A stretch of DNA of 20,508 nt, taken from positions 1-20,508 of the forward strand of contig JALVSO010000005.1 of NCBI GenBank assembly GCA_027024305.1, read 5' to 3'. The stretch comes from Candidatus Parcubacteria bacterium. Its GTDB lineage: Bacteria > Patescibacteriota > Minisyncoccia > Phycocordibacterales > GCA-2747955. A program made the position numbers and the translations under genes. Positions within the stretch are counted from its first letter, which is position 1; each line of letters starts with the position of its first letter. Of the stretch, positions 7,591 through 15,107 are shown piece by piece. The notes under the pieces are model-generated. The model saw only the letters and a list, made by a program, of their open reading frames with translations. It ran no database searches and was not told the origin of the DNA.

Positions 7591-7596
7591 TATTAT
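7591..7596 (+). promoter_or_regulatory. -10 box, leaderless start of nucleotidyltransferase gene
   Basis: TATTAT preceded by TG, ending exactly 6 nt before ATG 7603. This spacing is why I prefer 7603 over the upstream in-frame TTG at 7588, which overlaps the box. Confidence 0.45.
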
Positions 7597-7602
7597 TTAG
7601 TT

Positions 7603-8718
7603 ATGAATAACGAAGGGATAAAAAGAAGTAGGGTTGAAAAAGCTGAAGTTTCGGAAGAGGTCAGGGATTTTCGGGAGTATCTGTCTTCTCTGTTGGATGA
7701 AAAATATCGGCGAAGGATGGAAAGAGATTTGGAGAGGTTGGAGATTCTGCATACTGAAGATATTTTAAATAAAAATAAAGAATGGGCGGAATATTATGAA
7801 AAATATCGGCGGGATGAGTCAGAGATGAGAAAAAGAATCTACGAGAGGGTGAAAAATAAAAAAGTTTTGGAAAGGTTTATTAGAATTTATACCGGAAGAG
7901 AAATAGAGCTGAAAAATTACGGAAGGGCGGATGATGTATATGAGTTTGAGCTAAGAAGCGACTTTTTAGACCCTTTGCCGAGAGGCTATTATTATAAAGG
8001 AGGTTCGGCTCGGGCAGTTTTGGAAAGGTTTTTGGGCTTGGATCCCGATGTCTATCCTCGAGATATAGATTTGGCCGTTGATCCGAAATACAGAGATTCT
8101 GATTTGGATGATCGACTGGCCAGAAAATATATGCCGGAAGACTATGCCAACGGTTATGGGGTGGAGCTTTTGGAAGATGATTATTTTGAAAGCAGAGACT
8201 TCACCATCAATGAAGTGCTCTATGACGGGCAGAAAATCACGGCCAGTAGAAGTTGCCTGTTGGATACCATAAGGTCCGTTGTTAGAATTACCGATTTTGA
8301 GAAAGGGGAAAGATATTATGATGAGGGTGATTACTATGTTAATCCGAAGTTACTGGCCAAGGCTTTGAGATTTTTGGCTCAAAGGCATTTCGGCAGATAT
8401 GATTTTAGCTTTGCCGATGAGAAAGCCGTGGAGTGAATTGGCATTGATTCTTTTCATGCCGCTTTGCATTTAGATAGAGCTTTGGCTCTGGGTCAATCGG
8501 TGGCCATGAAATATGTTGAAGAATTGAAAAAAAGAGGGCAATTGCCGGAGAATATAGAAAGCGTTGATGAAGCCGTTGAGTATCTTTCTGAAGATTTATA
8601 TGATTTCTTTTTTAAAAATTTAATTCCCGGCCAAGGTGAGCTGGATGAGCAGATGGATGAATGAGAGGGTGTTGAAGAGGAGTTAAGGGAGGGTAGTAGA
8701 AAGAAGATAAAGTTTTAG
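7603..8718 (+). CDS. Poly(A) polymerase / tRNA nucleotidyltransferase-type head-domain protein; two UGA codons
   Basis: The 371-aa product has an N-terminal highly charged, helical region (1-105) and then a class II nucleotidyltransferase head. The head shows YYKGGSARAVLERF (GGSAR at 133-137), PRDIDLAV with the metal-binding pair Asp154 and Asp156, and SRDFTINEVLYDG (Arg198 on), the RRDFTiN element of CCA-adding and poly(A) enzymes. The usual RNA-binding C-terminal domains are not recognisable. TGA at 8434-8436 (residue 278) and 8662-8664 (residue 354) are read through to TAG. The tRNA in this window lacks encoded CCA, so such an enzyme is needed in the cell, but this atypical architecture may instead serve another nucleotidyl transfer. 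Specificity is unresolved. Confidence 0.75.
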
Positions 8719-8748
8719 TTTTTAGCATAACTAACACCTAGTCTTTAC

Positions 8749-8807
8749 AAAAAGGATGTTACACTTGTGAACACCTGTTCACAAGTGTAACATCCTTTTT
8801 TTGTTTT
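8749..8807. terminator. Perfect 25-bp-stem hairpin, probably a terminator
   Basis: Left arm 8749-8773 and right arm 8776-8800 are exact reverse complements over 25 bp, with the 2-nt loop CC. The arms start AAAAAGGATG and end CATCCTTTTT, and the T run continues. It begins 30 nt after the nucleotidyltransferase stop and could terminate from both sides. The stem is far longer than other terminators here. Confidence 0.75.
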
Positions 8808-8880
8808 TGCTTTTATATATCTTAGATTTTAAGTTGAACCCGAGACTTTTCTTTTCCGTTCTTTTTAAAACAAGAGTACC

Positions 8881-8987
8881 GGATTGCTTCCCAAACACTT
8901 TCTTATATGATTTTCTTTGGTTAAATATAATTACTTAATTATTTGTTGACTAATACAAAAGAAAGGATTACCTTGGAAAGTGCTCGG
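8881..8987. repeat. Dispersed intergenic repeat, copy 2
   Basis: Matches 28-134 over 107 bp without gaps (about nine differences, mainly transitions). The right-hand end found in copy 1 is missing; instead the sequence runs into the MITE-like element at 9002. Confidence 0.8.
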
Positions 8988-9001
8988 TCGCAATGACGGC
9001 A

Positions 9002-9105
9002 ACCGAGCACCACTTTTGCGGAAGCGAAAAGTTTTAAAATTTTAGTTCCTGAAATCGCAAAAAGTTCAGTTTCAGCTAAATGTTTTTTTAAAAGTGGTGC
9101 TCGGT
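9002..9105. mobile_element. MITE-like element A with 16-bp terminal inverted repeats
   Basis: A 104-bp element bounded by ACCGAGCACCACTTTT (9002-9017) and its exact inverse AAAAGTGGTGCTCGGT (9090-9105). It has no ORF. It is nearly identical, in opposite orientation, to 9372-9476, including the internal TTTTAGTTCCTGAAATC and AGTTCAGTTTCAGCTAAATG. The size and structure suit a non-autonomous MITE; no transposase is in the window and I see no clear target-site duplication. Confidence 0.75.
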
Positions 9106-9106
9106 C

Positions 9107-9167
9107 ATCCCGGAATGGAATTTTACCCACGAGGAACGAGTGGTTGTAAAATTCCAATATCCGGGAT
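9107..9167. repeat. Palindromic element (CCCGGAAT hairpin)
   Basis: ATCCCGGAATGGAATTTTAC (9107-9126) pairs with GTAAAATTCC...ATATCCGGGAT (9146-9167) around CCAC/GTGG and a short loop. The same outer sequences, CATCCCGGAATTTT and CCAATATCCGGGATC, flank element B at 9372-9476. Confidence 0.7.
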
Positions 9168-9196
9168 CCAGAGAAAAAAACAAAGTAAAAATCTAG

Positions 9197-9311
9197 ATCC
9201 CGGATAGCTCCCAGCACTTTTTCCTAAAAATAATAAACTGAAATTTTAATATTTTATCTTTTAGAAAACAAAAATACTAAATTTTATAAAAGTGCTGGGG
9301 CTTCCGGGATG
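9197..9311. repeat. Inverted repeat pair at the centre of the repeat island
   Basis: ATCCCGGATAGCTCCCAGCA through TTTT (9197-9222) is inverted, with small differences, as AAAAGTGCTGGGGCTTCCGG through GAT (9289-9311). The 66 bp between are AT-rich and without features. Confidence 0.65.
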
Positions 9312-9312
9312 A

Positions 9313-9359
9313 CGGCGACCGAAGGTCGCCGTTAGGACAATCACCTTTGGTGATTGTCA
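9313..9359. repeat. Two adjacent short perfect hairpins
   Basis: ACGGCGACC-GAA-GGTCGCCGT (9313-9333) is followed after 3 nt by GACAATCACC-TTT-GGTGATTGTC (9337-9359). Both are perfect stems with 3-nt loops. Confidence 0.7.
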
Positions 9360-9371
9360 TCCCGGAATTTT

Positions 9372-9476
9372 ACCGAGCACCACTTTTGAAAAAACATTTA
9401 GCTGAAACTGAACTTTTTGTGATTTCAGGAACTAAAATTTTAAGACCTTTTCATTCCTACAAAAGTGGTGCTCGGT
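9372..9476. mobile_element. MITE-like element B, inverted copy of A
   Basis: A 105-bp element with the same 16-bp terminal inverted repeats (9372-9387 and 9461-9476). Its reverse complement matches element A closely along the whole length. It lies inside the CCCGGAAT...ATATCCGGGAT palindrome, as if inserted in it. Confidence 0.75.
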
Positions 9477-9583
9477 CCAATATCCGGGATCTAGGATAAT
9501 AAATTAAAATCAAGTTTTAAACAGTTGGAATTCTCGGCTTCAACTTACAATCCAGGAGAAAAAGAGATAAAAAAAACTTTTTA

Positions 9584-9592
9584 TGCTAAAAT
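9584..9592 (+). promoter_or_regulatory. Extended -10 promoter of glyS, leaderless
   Basis: TGCTAAAAT ends exactly 6 nt before ATG 9599. There is no Shine-Dalgarno sequence in the remaining AAGAAA. Confidence 0.6.
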
Positions 9593-9598
9593 AAGAAA

Positions 9599-10978
9599 AT
9601 GAAAAATTCTGAGAAAAAAATGGATGAGATTATTTCCTTCGCTAAGGAGAAGGGTTTTGTTTTTCCTTCTTCGGAAATCTATGGAGGATTGGCCGGAGCC
9701 TACGACTACGGTCCGCTGGGGGTTGAACTCTTAAAAAACATCAAAGATTTTTGATGGCGAGAGAATATCTACAAAAAAAATAACTACTACGGTCTGGACT
9801 CCGCAATTTTTAAAGACCCGCGAGTTTGGGAAGCTTCCGGGCATACGGCCGGTTTTTCTGATCCCATGGCCGAGTGTAAAGATTGCAATGCTCGTATTCG
9901 AGTGGATAAGGAACTGGAAAAAATCGGCGTTAGAGCCGATGAGAAGATGAGCGAAGAGGAAATCAACAAACTTTTTTCGGAAAATAAAGATAAAATTAAA
10001 TGTGCCAAGTGCGGTTCTTCCAATTTCAGCGAGGCCAAGGCTTTCAATCTTTTGGTTAAATCCAATCTGGGAGATTTTACCTCCAAAAATTCCGAGCCGG
10101 TTTATCTGCCGGGGGAGGCCTGCCAGGGTATTTATTTGAATTTTAAAAATGTGGTGGATAGCATGCACCCCAAAATTCCTTTCGGGGTGGGGCAGATAGG
10201 TAAGGCTTTCAGGAATGAAATATCTCCGAGAAATTTTTTATTTAGAACCAGAGAATTTGAACAGGCTGATACTCAATTTTTCGTAAAGCCGGAAGAGAAT
10301 AAAGAAGCCTACGAGAGAATTAAAAAGGAAAGGTGGCAGTGATATTTGAATCTGGGTATTTCCGAGGAGAATTTGAAATGAAGCCAACACGATAATTTGG
10401 TTTTCTATGCCAAGGATGCTTGGGACATAGAATACAATTTTCCATCCTACGGTTTTGACGAGGTGGAGGGAATTCACGACAGAAGCGACTATGATTTAAC
10501 CGTTCATCAGAAAGCCAGTGGAACCGATTTACACTTTAATGATAATGGAGAGAAATTCATCCCTTGGGTTTTGGAAACTTCCATGGGGCTGGGGCGGGTT
10601 TTTCTGGCCGTTCTGTCGGAAGCCTTTGACCTGGAAAAGTTGGAAGACGGAAGTGAAAGGAGAATTTTAAGATTTAAAAAAGAATTGGCTCCGGTTAAAA
10701 TTGCCATTTTGCCTCTAATGAAAAAAGACGGTTTGGCCGAGGGGGCTATGGAAATTTTTGATATGCTGGCGGGAGATTATAATGTCATTTACAGCGATGC
10801 CGCTTCCGTGGGAAAGAGATATAGAAAACAGGATGAAATCGGAACTCCCTACTGTGTAACCTATGACTATGACTCCAAGGAGGATCAGACCGTAACCGTG
10901 CGAGAAAGGGATAGTATGGAACAGGAGAGAGTTAAAATTTCGGATTTGAAGGAGTATTTTAGGAAGAAATTTAACTAA
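9599..10978 (+). CDS. glyS: Glycyl-tRNA synthetase, single-chain alpha2 type; three UGA codons
   Basis: Charges tRNA-Gly with glycine in the cytoplasm. The 459-aa class II enzyme shows GGLAGAYDYGPLGVELLKN, PRVWEASGH, a zinc-type insertion with two CxxC pairs (Cys93/96 and Cys135/138), the motif 2 region FRNEISPRNFLFRTREFEQAD, ETSMGLGR (motif 3), and a C-terminal anticodon-binding domain with GKRYRKQDEIGTP and VTVRERDSMEQ. TGA codons at 9752, 10340 and 10379 give residues 52, 248 and 261. The first lies in IKDF-(TGA)-W, where the family has WW. The second gives RWQ-(TGA)-YLNLGI, where the family has W-Y. Both are strong evidence for UGA = Trp. The product ends in TAA. Confidence 0.95.
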
Positions 10979-11043
10979 ATTATCTTAATTGTAAAAAATC
11001 TGAAAGAAAAAGAATAAAATCTTGTAATAAAGTATGAAAGTAT

Positions 11044-11049
11044 TATAAT
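11044..11049 (+). promoter_or_regulatory. -10 box upstream of the Kazal-like gene
   Basis: TATAAT, 16 nt before ATG 11066. The predicted leader is under 12 nt, without a Shine-Dalgarno sequence. Confidence 0.5.
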
Positions 11050-11065
11050 TAAGATAAATAAAAAT

Positions 11066-12214
11066 ATGAAAAAAATAAGTGAAATATTAGTTTTAACAAT
11101 TTTCCTTTTTAGCTTGACTTCTTTGGCCTCCGCTAAAACATTTGAAGTTGAAAAGGTAGTGAAAAAAGGAGCGGTTTCCAAGACCGTGGCCTGCACCATG
11201 GAGGCAAAAATGTGCCCCGATGGTTCTTTTGTAGGTAGAGTTGGTCCCAATTGTGAGTTTGCTCCTTGTCCCGACGATGTTGATTCCAAGGAGGCTACTC
11301 AAGGAATTACCGTGCCAAAAAATGATGAAACCAAAGCGACAATTTTAGAGCCATCTGTAAAACCCGGTGAAGACAGTAAAGGTTCGGGTGTGGTCAGGTA
11401 TCTGGGTCCCCCAATAAAAGTGGGCGATAAAGAAGGAAAAGATAGAGTTTGTACTATGGAGTTTGATCCCGTTTGCGGAACGGTGGATACCGGTGTTAGG
11501 TGCATCACAGAACCCTGTCCAAGTTCTGTTAGAAAAACTTTTTCTAACAGATGTTTGGCTAATTTGGCCGGAGCTAAAGAGATAGAAGAGGGAGTTTGTG
11601 ATAAGAAGACCTATGACTTTGGGGAAGGATTTGACGGCCGGGATGGTATTAAAAGGGGAGTTTCCGAAGGGGTGGAGGTTACTCAAGAACTCCTCTTGGA
11701 AATTAAAGAGGCTAAGAGTGAGGAAGAAAGAAGGGCTGTTTTCTATGGAGAAGATTATACAGCTGAAGTCGTTGAAGAAAATAGTAATGCTGCGGATGTC
11801 CCGGTTGTTGTGGAAGGAGATAGTAATCCAGAGTCAGAGAAAGAGGCGGCGACTTCATCGGTAGAAGAAAAAAGAAGAAGGGGGATTGAGAAAAAATCAA
11901 AAGAAATCTTTTCAAAATTTGACTATTTCAGCAATAAATTAAATGAGATTATTTCCAAGTTGGAAAAGAAAATCTCAAAGATGGAGAATTTTGAGCTGAA
12001 CGATAGTTTTAAAACCGCTAAGAAATTATTAGAAAAGTCTTCGGAAAATAAAGTCTTGGCCTGGTTAGAATTTAACAGTCTGGTGAGAGTGAAGGATAGA
12101 GAAGAGGCCATGGCTAAAATTGAGAAGACGGAGGAGCTATTGGAAGAAAGCAAGAATAATTTAAAGGCTTCCTTTGATTTATTGAAAGATGTTCTTCTTT
12201 ATCTTAAAAAGTAA
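11066..12214 (+). CDS. Secreted protein with Kazal-like domain and C-terminal helical region
   Basis: The 382-aa protein begins with a signal peptide (1-23, cleavage likely after SLASA). Residues about 43-68 form a cysteine-rich motif (CTMEAKMCPDGSFVGRVG through PNCEFAPCP) seen in secreted bacterial proteins. Residues 129-178 (CTMEFDPVCG ... NRCLANLAGAKEIEEGVC) resemble a Kazal-type serine protease inhibitor domain. The second half is acidic, then strongly charged and helical (about 270-382), with no membrane anchor. It is followed 40 bp downstream by a small membrane protein, probably co-transcribed. A role outside the cell, such as protection from host or prey proteases, is inferred only. 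The single tryptophan is TGG. Confidence 0.8.
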   Translation: MKKISEILVLTIFLFSLTSLASAKTFEVEKVVKKGAVSKTVACTMEAKMCPDGSFVGRVGPNCEFAPCPDDVDSKEATQGITVPKNDETKATILEPSVKPGEDSKGSGVVRYLGPPIKVGDKEGKDRVCTMEFDPVCGTVDTGVRCITEPCPSSVRKTFSNRCLANLAGAKEIEEGVCDKKTYDFGEGFDGRDGIKRGVSEGVEVTQELLLEIKEAKSEEERRAVFYGEDYTAEVVEENSNAADVPVVVEGDSNPESEKEAATSSVEEKRRRGIEKKSKEIFSKFDYFSNKLNEIISKLEKKISKMENFELNDSFKTAKKLLEKSSENKVLAWLEFNSLVRVKDREEAMAKIEKTEELLEESKNNLKASFDLLKDVLLYLKK

Positions 12215-12254
12215 AATGACGGAGGTTGGGAAAAGTAAAAACTAAATAAATAAT

Positions 12255-12485
12255 ATGCCTGAAAAAAAATACAAAAAATGATTTTATATTCTTTTAGTGA
12301 TTTTTTTGGTCGCCCTCTTCTTTCTTTTTAGGGACTTTAACTTCGGAGCCGATGGGGAGGAAATAGAGATAGACGATAATAATACGGAGATAGTAATTGA
12401 TAAAAAAGATATTGAAGAGATTCAGTCAAAATTGGATGAGCTGGATATTGATTTGGATGATGTTATTAATGAATTGGAGTTGTAA
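12255..12485 (+). CDS. Small single-pass membrane protein with acidic tail; one UGA codon
   Basis: The 76-aa product reads MPEKKYKK-(TGA as Trp9)-FYILLVIFLVALFFLFRD, a positively charged start and one helix (about 9-28), then a very acidic tail (EIEIDDNNTEIVIDKKDIEE ... DELDIDLDDVINELEL) of probable helical character. If TGA were a stop, only eight residues would remain and the membrane helix would lose its natural start. It lies 40 bp after the Kazal-like gene with no visible promoter, so the two may act together. The function is unknown. Confidence in the gene rests on the intact frame and sensible topology. Confidence 0.65.
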
Positions 12486-12566
12486 AAATATTTGGTGTAG
12501 TTTTCACTTCAAAAATCTATTTTAGTGAATAGTTATTTAGAATAAACCTCTCTTCCGGTCATTTTG

Positions 12567-12597
12567 AAAAAACAGCAGTTTAGATGCTGTTTTTTCT
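12567..12597. terminator. Bidirectional terminator between convergent genes
   Basis: AAAAAACAGCA - GTTTAGA - TGCTGTTTTTT. A-run and T-run flanks suit both directions. The hairpin includes the last codons of the minus-strand MFS gene. Confidence 0.75.
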
Positions 12598-13749
12598 TTT
12601 TAGATAGAGTAAATTTGTAACAATTATCAAAGCCAAGAAGGCCGGCATCAGCCAAAAAATACTTTTTAAATCAAGGAATTTAATGAGAATGTAAATCAGA
12701 ATAAAGAAAAGCATTTTAAATCCCATGGATACGGTATTTTTATAAAAAGCCGTCAGAAGCTGATTAACCTCTTTGCCGTGTTTAAATATGTTTGTCTCCA
12801 CGGGCATGCGGACAAAGAGAGCGAAAACTCCGCTAAGAGCCACCGAAAGATAAAGATAAAATTCATTGTCTATGAAAATCCTGCCCAGCCAAATGAAAAT
12901 CAGGGAGAGAGCTCCCAGGATAACCACTTTTTCTCTTTTTTCTTTTTCAATATTACCCGACAGATAGGTGAAGAACAGGGTGCTAAAAACGGCAATAACC
13001 GATACCAGAGCCACGGAATCCAGGCTTTTGTAGGCCAAGTAGATAAAGACGGGGAAGAGGATATACTCCGCTATTTCAGTTATTTTATAGAAACCCAGAG
13101 AGAGAAAATTTTTTCTGTTTCTTCGGTCTTTGAAAAATTCGGAAAATCTCAGGGGGGTCTTTTTGATTTGGTGTTTTGGTCGGTAATAGAAAAGGGGGAT
13201 TAGGGAAATAAAAAGGATGGCGATGGCGACCAGAAGAAGGTGGTTTTTATCTTCGGTCAAAAAAACAATGGCCGCTCCCAAAAGAGGACCAATGGTGGTA
13301 GCGATGGTTGATAGAATATTTATGATTATATTATTGCTTTTTGAATTTTCAATTTTGCTGTTGTCTATAATTCCGTAGTAGAAGGCAACATAATAAAAAC
13401 TGTCTGAAACGGCTATAAAGAAGGCCATCAAAATTAAATTAAACCAATTTTTGTCGTCCATGAAGAGATAGCTGAGATAGAACAGAATAACGGAAATGGT
13501 GCTGACAATATAGGAGAATTTTGAACCGAAATTTTCAAGGGATTTCTTTGATAGAAAGTTTAAAATAAAATCAAAAAAATGAAGGATGGCATAATAGAGA
13601 ATTATATCTTCCAACTGGAAACCTATGGATAACAGGAAGATGGGAATAAAAATGGAAGGAATACTCATGGCCAAATACTGAAGAGATGAAAAGATTTCCA
13701 ATATCCAAAAATTTTTATTTCTACTTTTTAATTTGCTTAAAATATTCAT
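12580..13749 (-). CDS. Major facilitator superfamily-like transporter
   Basis: The 389-aa product is strongly hydrophobic, with about 11-12 transmembrane helices and a central cytoplasmic loop (PKHQIKKTPLRFSEFFKDRR, about 192-211) dividing two halves, as in MFS carriers. It is too diverged to name a substrate. Four tryptophans are all TGG. The start at 13749 is supported by TGATATAAT on the minus strand, ending 7 nt before the ATG, so this too looks leaderless. It is divergent from map with a 14-bp perfect palindrome between them, and convergent with the Kazal-like operon, sharing its terminator. Confidence 0.8.
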   Translation of the reverse strand: MNILSKLKSRNKNFWILEIFSSLQYLAMSIPSIFIPIFLLSIGFQLEDIILYYAILHFFDFILNFLSKKSLENFGSKFSYIVSTISVILFYLSYLFMDDKNWFNLILMAFFIAVSDSFYYVAFYYGIIDNSKIENSKSNNIIINILSTIATTIGPLLGAAIVFLTEDKNHLLLVAIAILFISLIPLFYYRPKHQIKKTPLRFSEFFKDRRNRKNFLSLGFYKITEIAEYILFPVFIYLAYKSLDSVALVSVIAVFSTLFFTYLSGNIEKEKREKVVILGALSLIFIWLGRIFIDNEFYLYLSVALSGVFALFVRMPVETNIFKHGKEVNQLLTAFYKNTVSMGFKMLFFILIYILIKFLDLKSIFWLMPAFLALIIVTNLLYLKRKNSI

Positions 13750-13756
13750 GGGTGGA

Positions 13757-13765
13757 ATTATATCA
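13757..13765 (-). promoter_or_regulatory. Extended -10 promoter of the MFS gene, leaderless
   Basis: On the minus strand TGATATAAT is followed by 7 nt (TCCACCC) and ATG. Confidence 0.6.
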
Positions 13766-13788
13766 TGAGAGCCAATTGATTTTCCTTT

Positions 13789-13817
13789 TTTTCCAACATA
13801 CCAGGTATGTTGGAAAA
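13789..13817. promoter_or_regulatory. Palindrome in the divergent MFS/map promoter region
   Basis: TTTTCCAACATACC - A - GGTATGTTGGAAAA: perfect 14-bp arms around one base. It lies upstream of both -10 boxes. It could be an operator for a dimeric regulator controlling the divergent genes; a hairpin role is the alternative. Confidence 0.5.
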
Positions 13818-13852
13818 TACTGGAACGAGATAATCGTTTTATTTTTTTCCTA

Positions 13853-13861
13853 TGTTAGAAT
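13853..13861 (+). promoter_or_regulatory. Extended -10 promoter of map, leaderless
   Basis: TGTTAGAAT ends exactly 6 nt before ATG 13868. No Shine-Dalgarno sequence. Confidence 0.6.
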
Positions 13862-13867
13862 AAGACT

Positions 13868-14638
13868 ATGTATAATTTTTATTCAAAGGAAGAAATAGCT
13901 ATTTTGAGGGAGGGGGGTAAAAGACTGGAAATGATTATGAGAGATTTGGAAGATTTTGTCAGGGTCGGAACGGTGGTGGCCGATATTGATAAAAAGGCTC
14001 TGGAATTGATAAAAAGCTACGAGGCCGAGCCGGCCACCGTTGGTTATCAGCCTCGGGGAGCTTCTTTTCCTTTTCCTTCGGCTGTTTGTATTTCCATCAA
14101 CGATGGTATCGCCCACGGTATCTCCACGGACAATCCTCGGGTTATTCAAAGCGGTGATGTGGTTTCGGCGGATATTGTCATTAAATATAAAGGCCTTTTT
14201 GTGGATACCTGTAGGACCTGGGGCATCGGAAGGCTTTCTCCCAAGGATCAAGAATTGATTGCGGCCGCTCGAGAAGTGACAGATAACGCCATCAAGGCGG
14301 CTTTGCCCGGCAATACGGTTAATGATATTGGAGCGGCCGCTGAGCGCACGGCCAAAGAATATGGCTTTCAAACGGTTAAGGAATTGGGAGGGCACGGAGT
14401 GGGCAGAAAAATCCACGACAAACCCTTTATCCCGTCCTTTGAGGGCTCCGGCTATAACGATTCCATTCTGGAGGGGATGGTTTTGGCCATTGAGCCTATA
14501 ATAAATGAGGGCAGTTGAAAGATGAAGAATGGGGGAGATGGCTACCTCTATGTTACGGCCGATGGTAAAAAATCAGCCCAGTTTGAAGAAACCGTTTTAA
14601 TTACCAAAGACGGTCCGGAAATTTTGACTAAGTTATAA
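13868..14638 (+). CDS. map: Methionine aminopeptidase type I; one UGA codon
   Basis: Removes the initiator methionine from new proteins, using two metal ions. The 256-aa product has the pita-bread fold landmarks: CISINDGIAHGIS, metal ligands in VSADIVIKYKGLFVDTCRTW, ELGGHGVGRKIHDKP with the metal His, AIEPIINEG, and AQFEETVLIT with the final Glu. TGA at 14516-14518 (residue 217) lies between INEGS and KMKNGGDGYL. Stopping there would remove the last 40 residues, including the metal-binding Glu, so readthrough is needed for a working enzyme. It is flanked by a bidirectional terminator shared with the next, minus-strand gene. Confidence 0.94.
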
Positions 14639-14643
14639 GATGA

Positions 14644-14670
14644 AAAAGCTGCGCATCCTGCGCAGCTTTT
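14644..14670. terminator. Bidirectional terminator between map and a convergent small gene
   Basis: AAAAGCTGCGC - ATCCT - GCGCAGCTTTT, an 11-bp perfect stem between convergent stop codons. Confidence 0.85.
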
Positions 14671-14672
14671 GG

Positions 14673-14978
14673 TTACAGATTTTTTGCTATATAGCGCCTC
14701 AATTTAGCCTTGGTATCTTTTAATTCAGTATTCTGTTTTGCTATTTCATCAATAGTTAGAAAAAAGATAACGAAAAAAACAATCGTTAGAATGCTTAAAT
14801 ATCCAAGAAACATCCAGTCGTGATAAAGGACGCTAACCGCTTCCGCTATTGCCTTGGACTGCTCATTTTTAGGTCCTTCACCAAAGAATAGCTGTAAAGG
14901 GTTCAAAATAAAAAAGATTAGGACTAAAATGCTGCTGGTTGCAGAGAAAGCTCCAAGTATCGCTAAAATGTATTTCAT
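14673..14978 (-). CDS. Small two-helix membrane protein (101 aa)
   Basis: The reading frame is open much further upstream, but GGCGGGAG on the minus strand just ahead of ATG 14978 fixes a start giving MKYILAILGAFSATSSILVL. Helix 1 (about 4-29) is followed by a polar loop (NPLQLFFGEGPKNEQSKAIA) with VLYHDW, helix 2 (about 54-75), and a charged, probably coiled C-terminus (IDEIAKQNTELKDTKAKLRR). The layout (helix, NP/DP-type loop with aromatic residues, helix, charged tail) and the SD-led start resemble the 79- and 71-aa proteins, though sequence similarity is weak. The one tryptophan is TGG. The function is unknown. Confidence 0.65.
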   Translation of the reverse strand: MKYILAILGAFSATSSILVLIFFILNPLQLFFGEGPKNEQSKAIAEAVSVLYHDWMFLGYLSILTIVFFVIFFLTIDEIAKQNTELKDTKAKLRRYIAKNL

Positions 14979-15080
14979 AATAGGTATTCTCCCGCCTTTC
15001 GGCTTTTGATTAAAAAAAATCCATATAAACTTTAACATAGTAAAAATAGTTTGTAAAGGCTTTTGATAAGGATAATACTT

Positions 15081-15089
15081 TGCTATAAT
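15081..15089 (+). promoter_or_regulatory. Extended -10 promoter of ftsH
   Basis: TGCTATAAT is a perfect extended -10. Five nt later ATG-TTG-TAA (15095-15103) forms a two-codon ORF at the leaderless position; the ftsH ATG follows at 15108. Confidence 0.6.
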
Positions 15090-15107
15090 TAAAAATGTTG
15101 TAAAAAA

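Noticed and set aside
8881..9476. Integron attC sites or Rickettsia palindromic elements
   Set aside because: No attC-type core sites (RYYYAAC/GTTRRRY) at the ends, no integrase, and the elements are not inside reading frames. The GATTGCTTC and CCCGGAAT words only recall similar repeats in other genomes.
12778..13203. 141-aa plus-strand frame
   Set aside because: It lies fully inside the minus-strand MFS gene and has low-complexity, unconvincing composition; a shadow frame.
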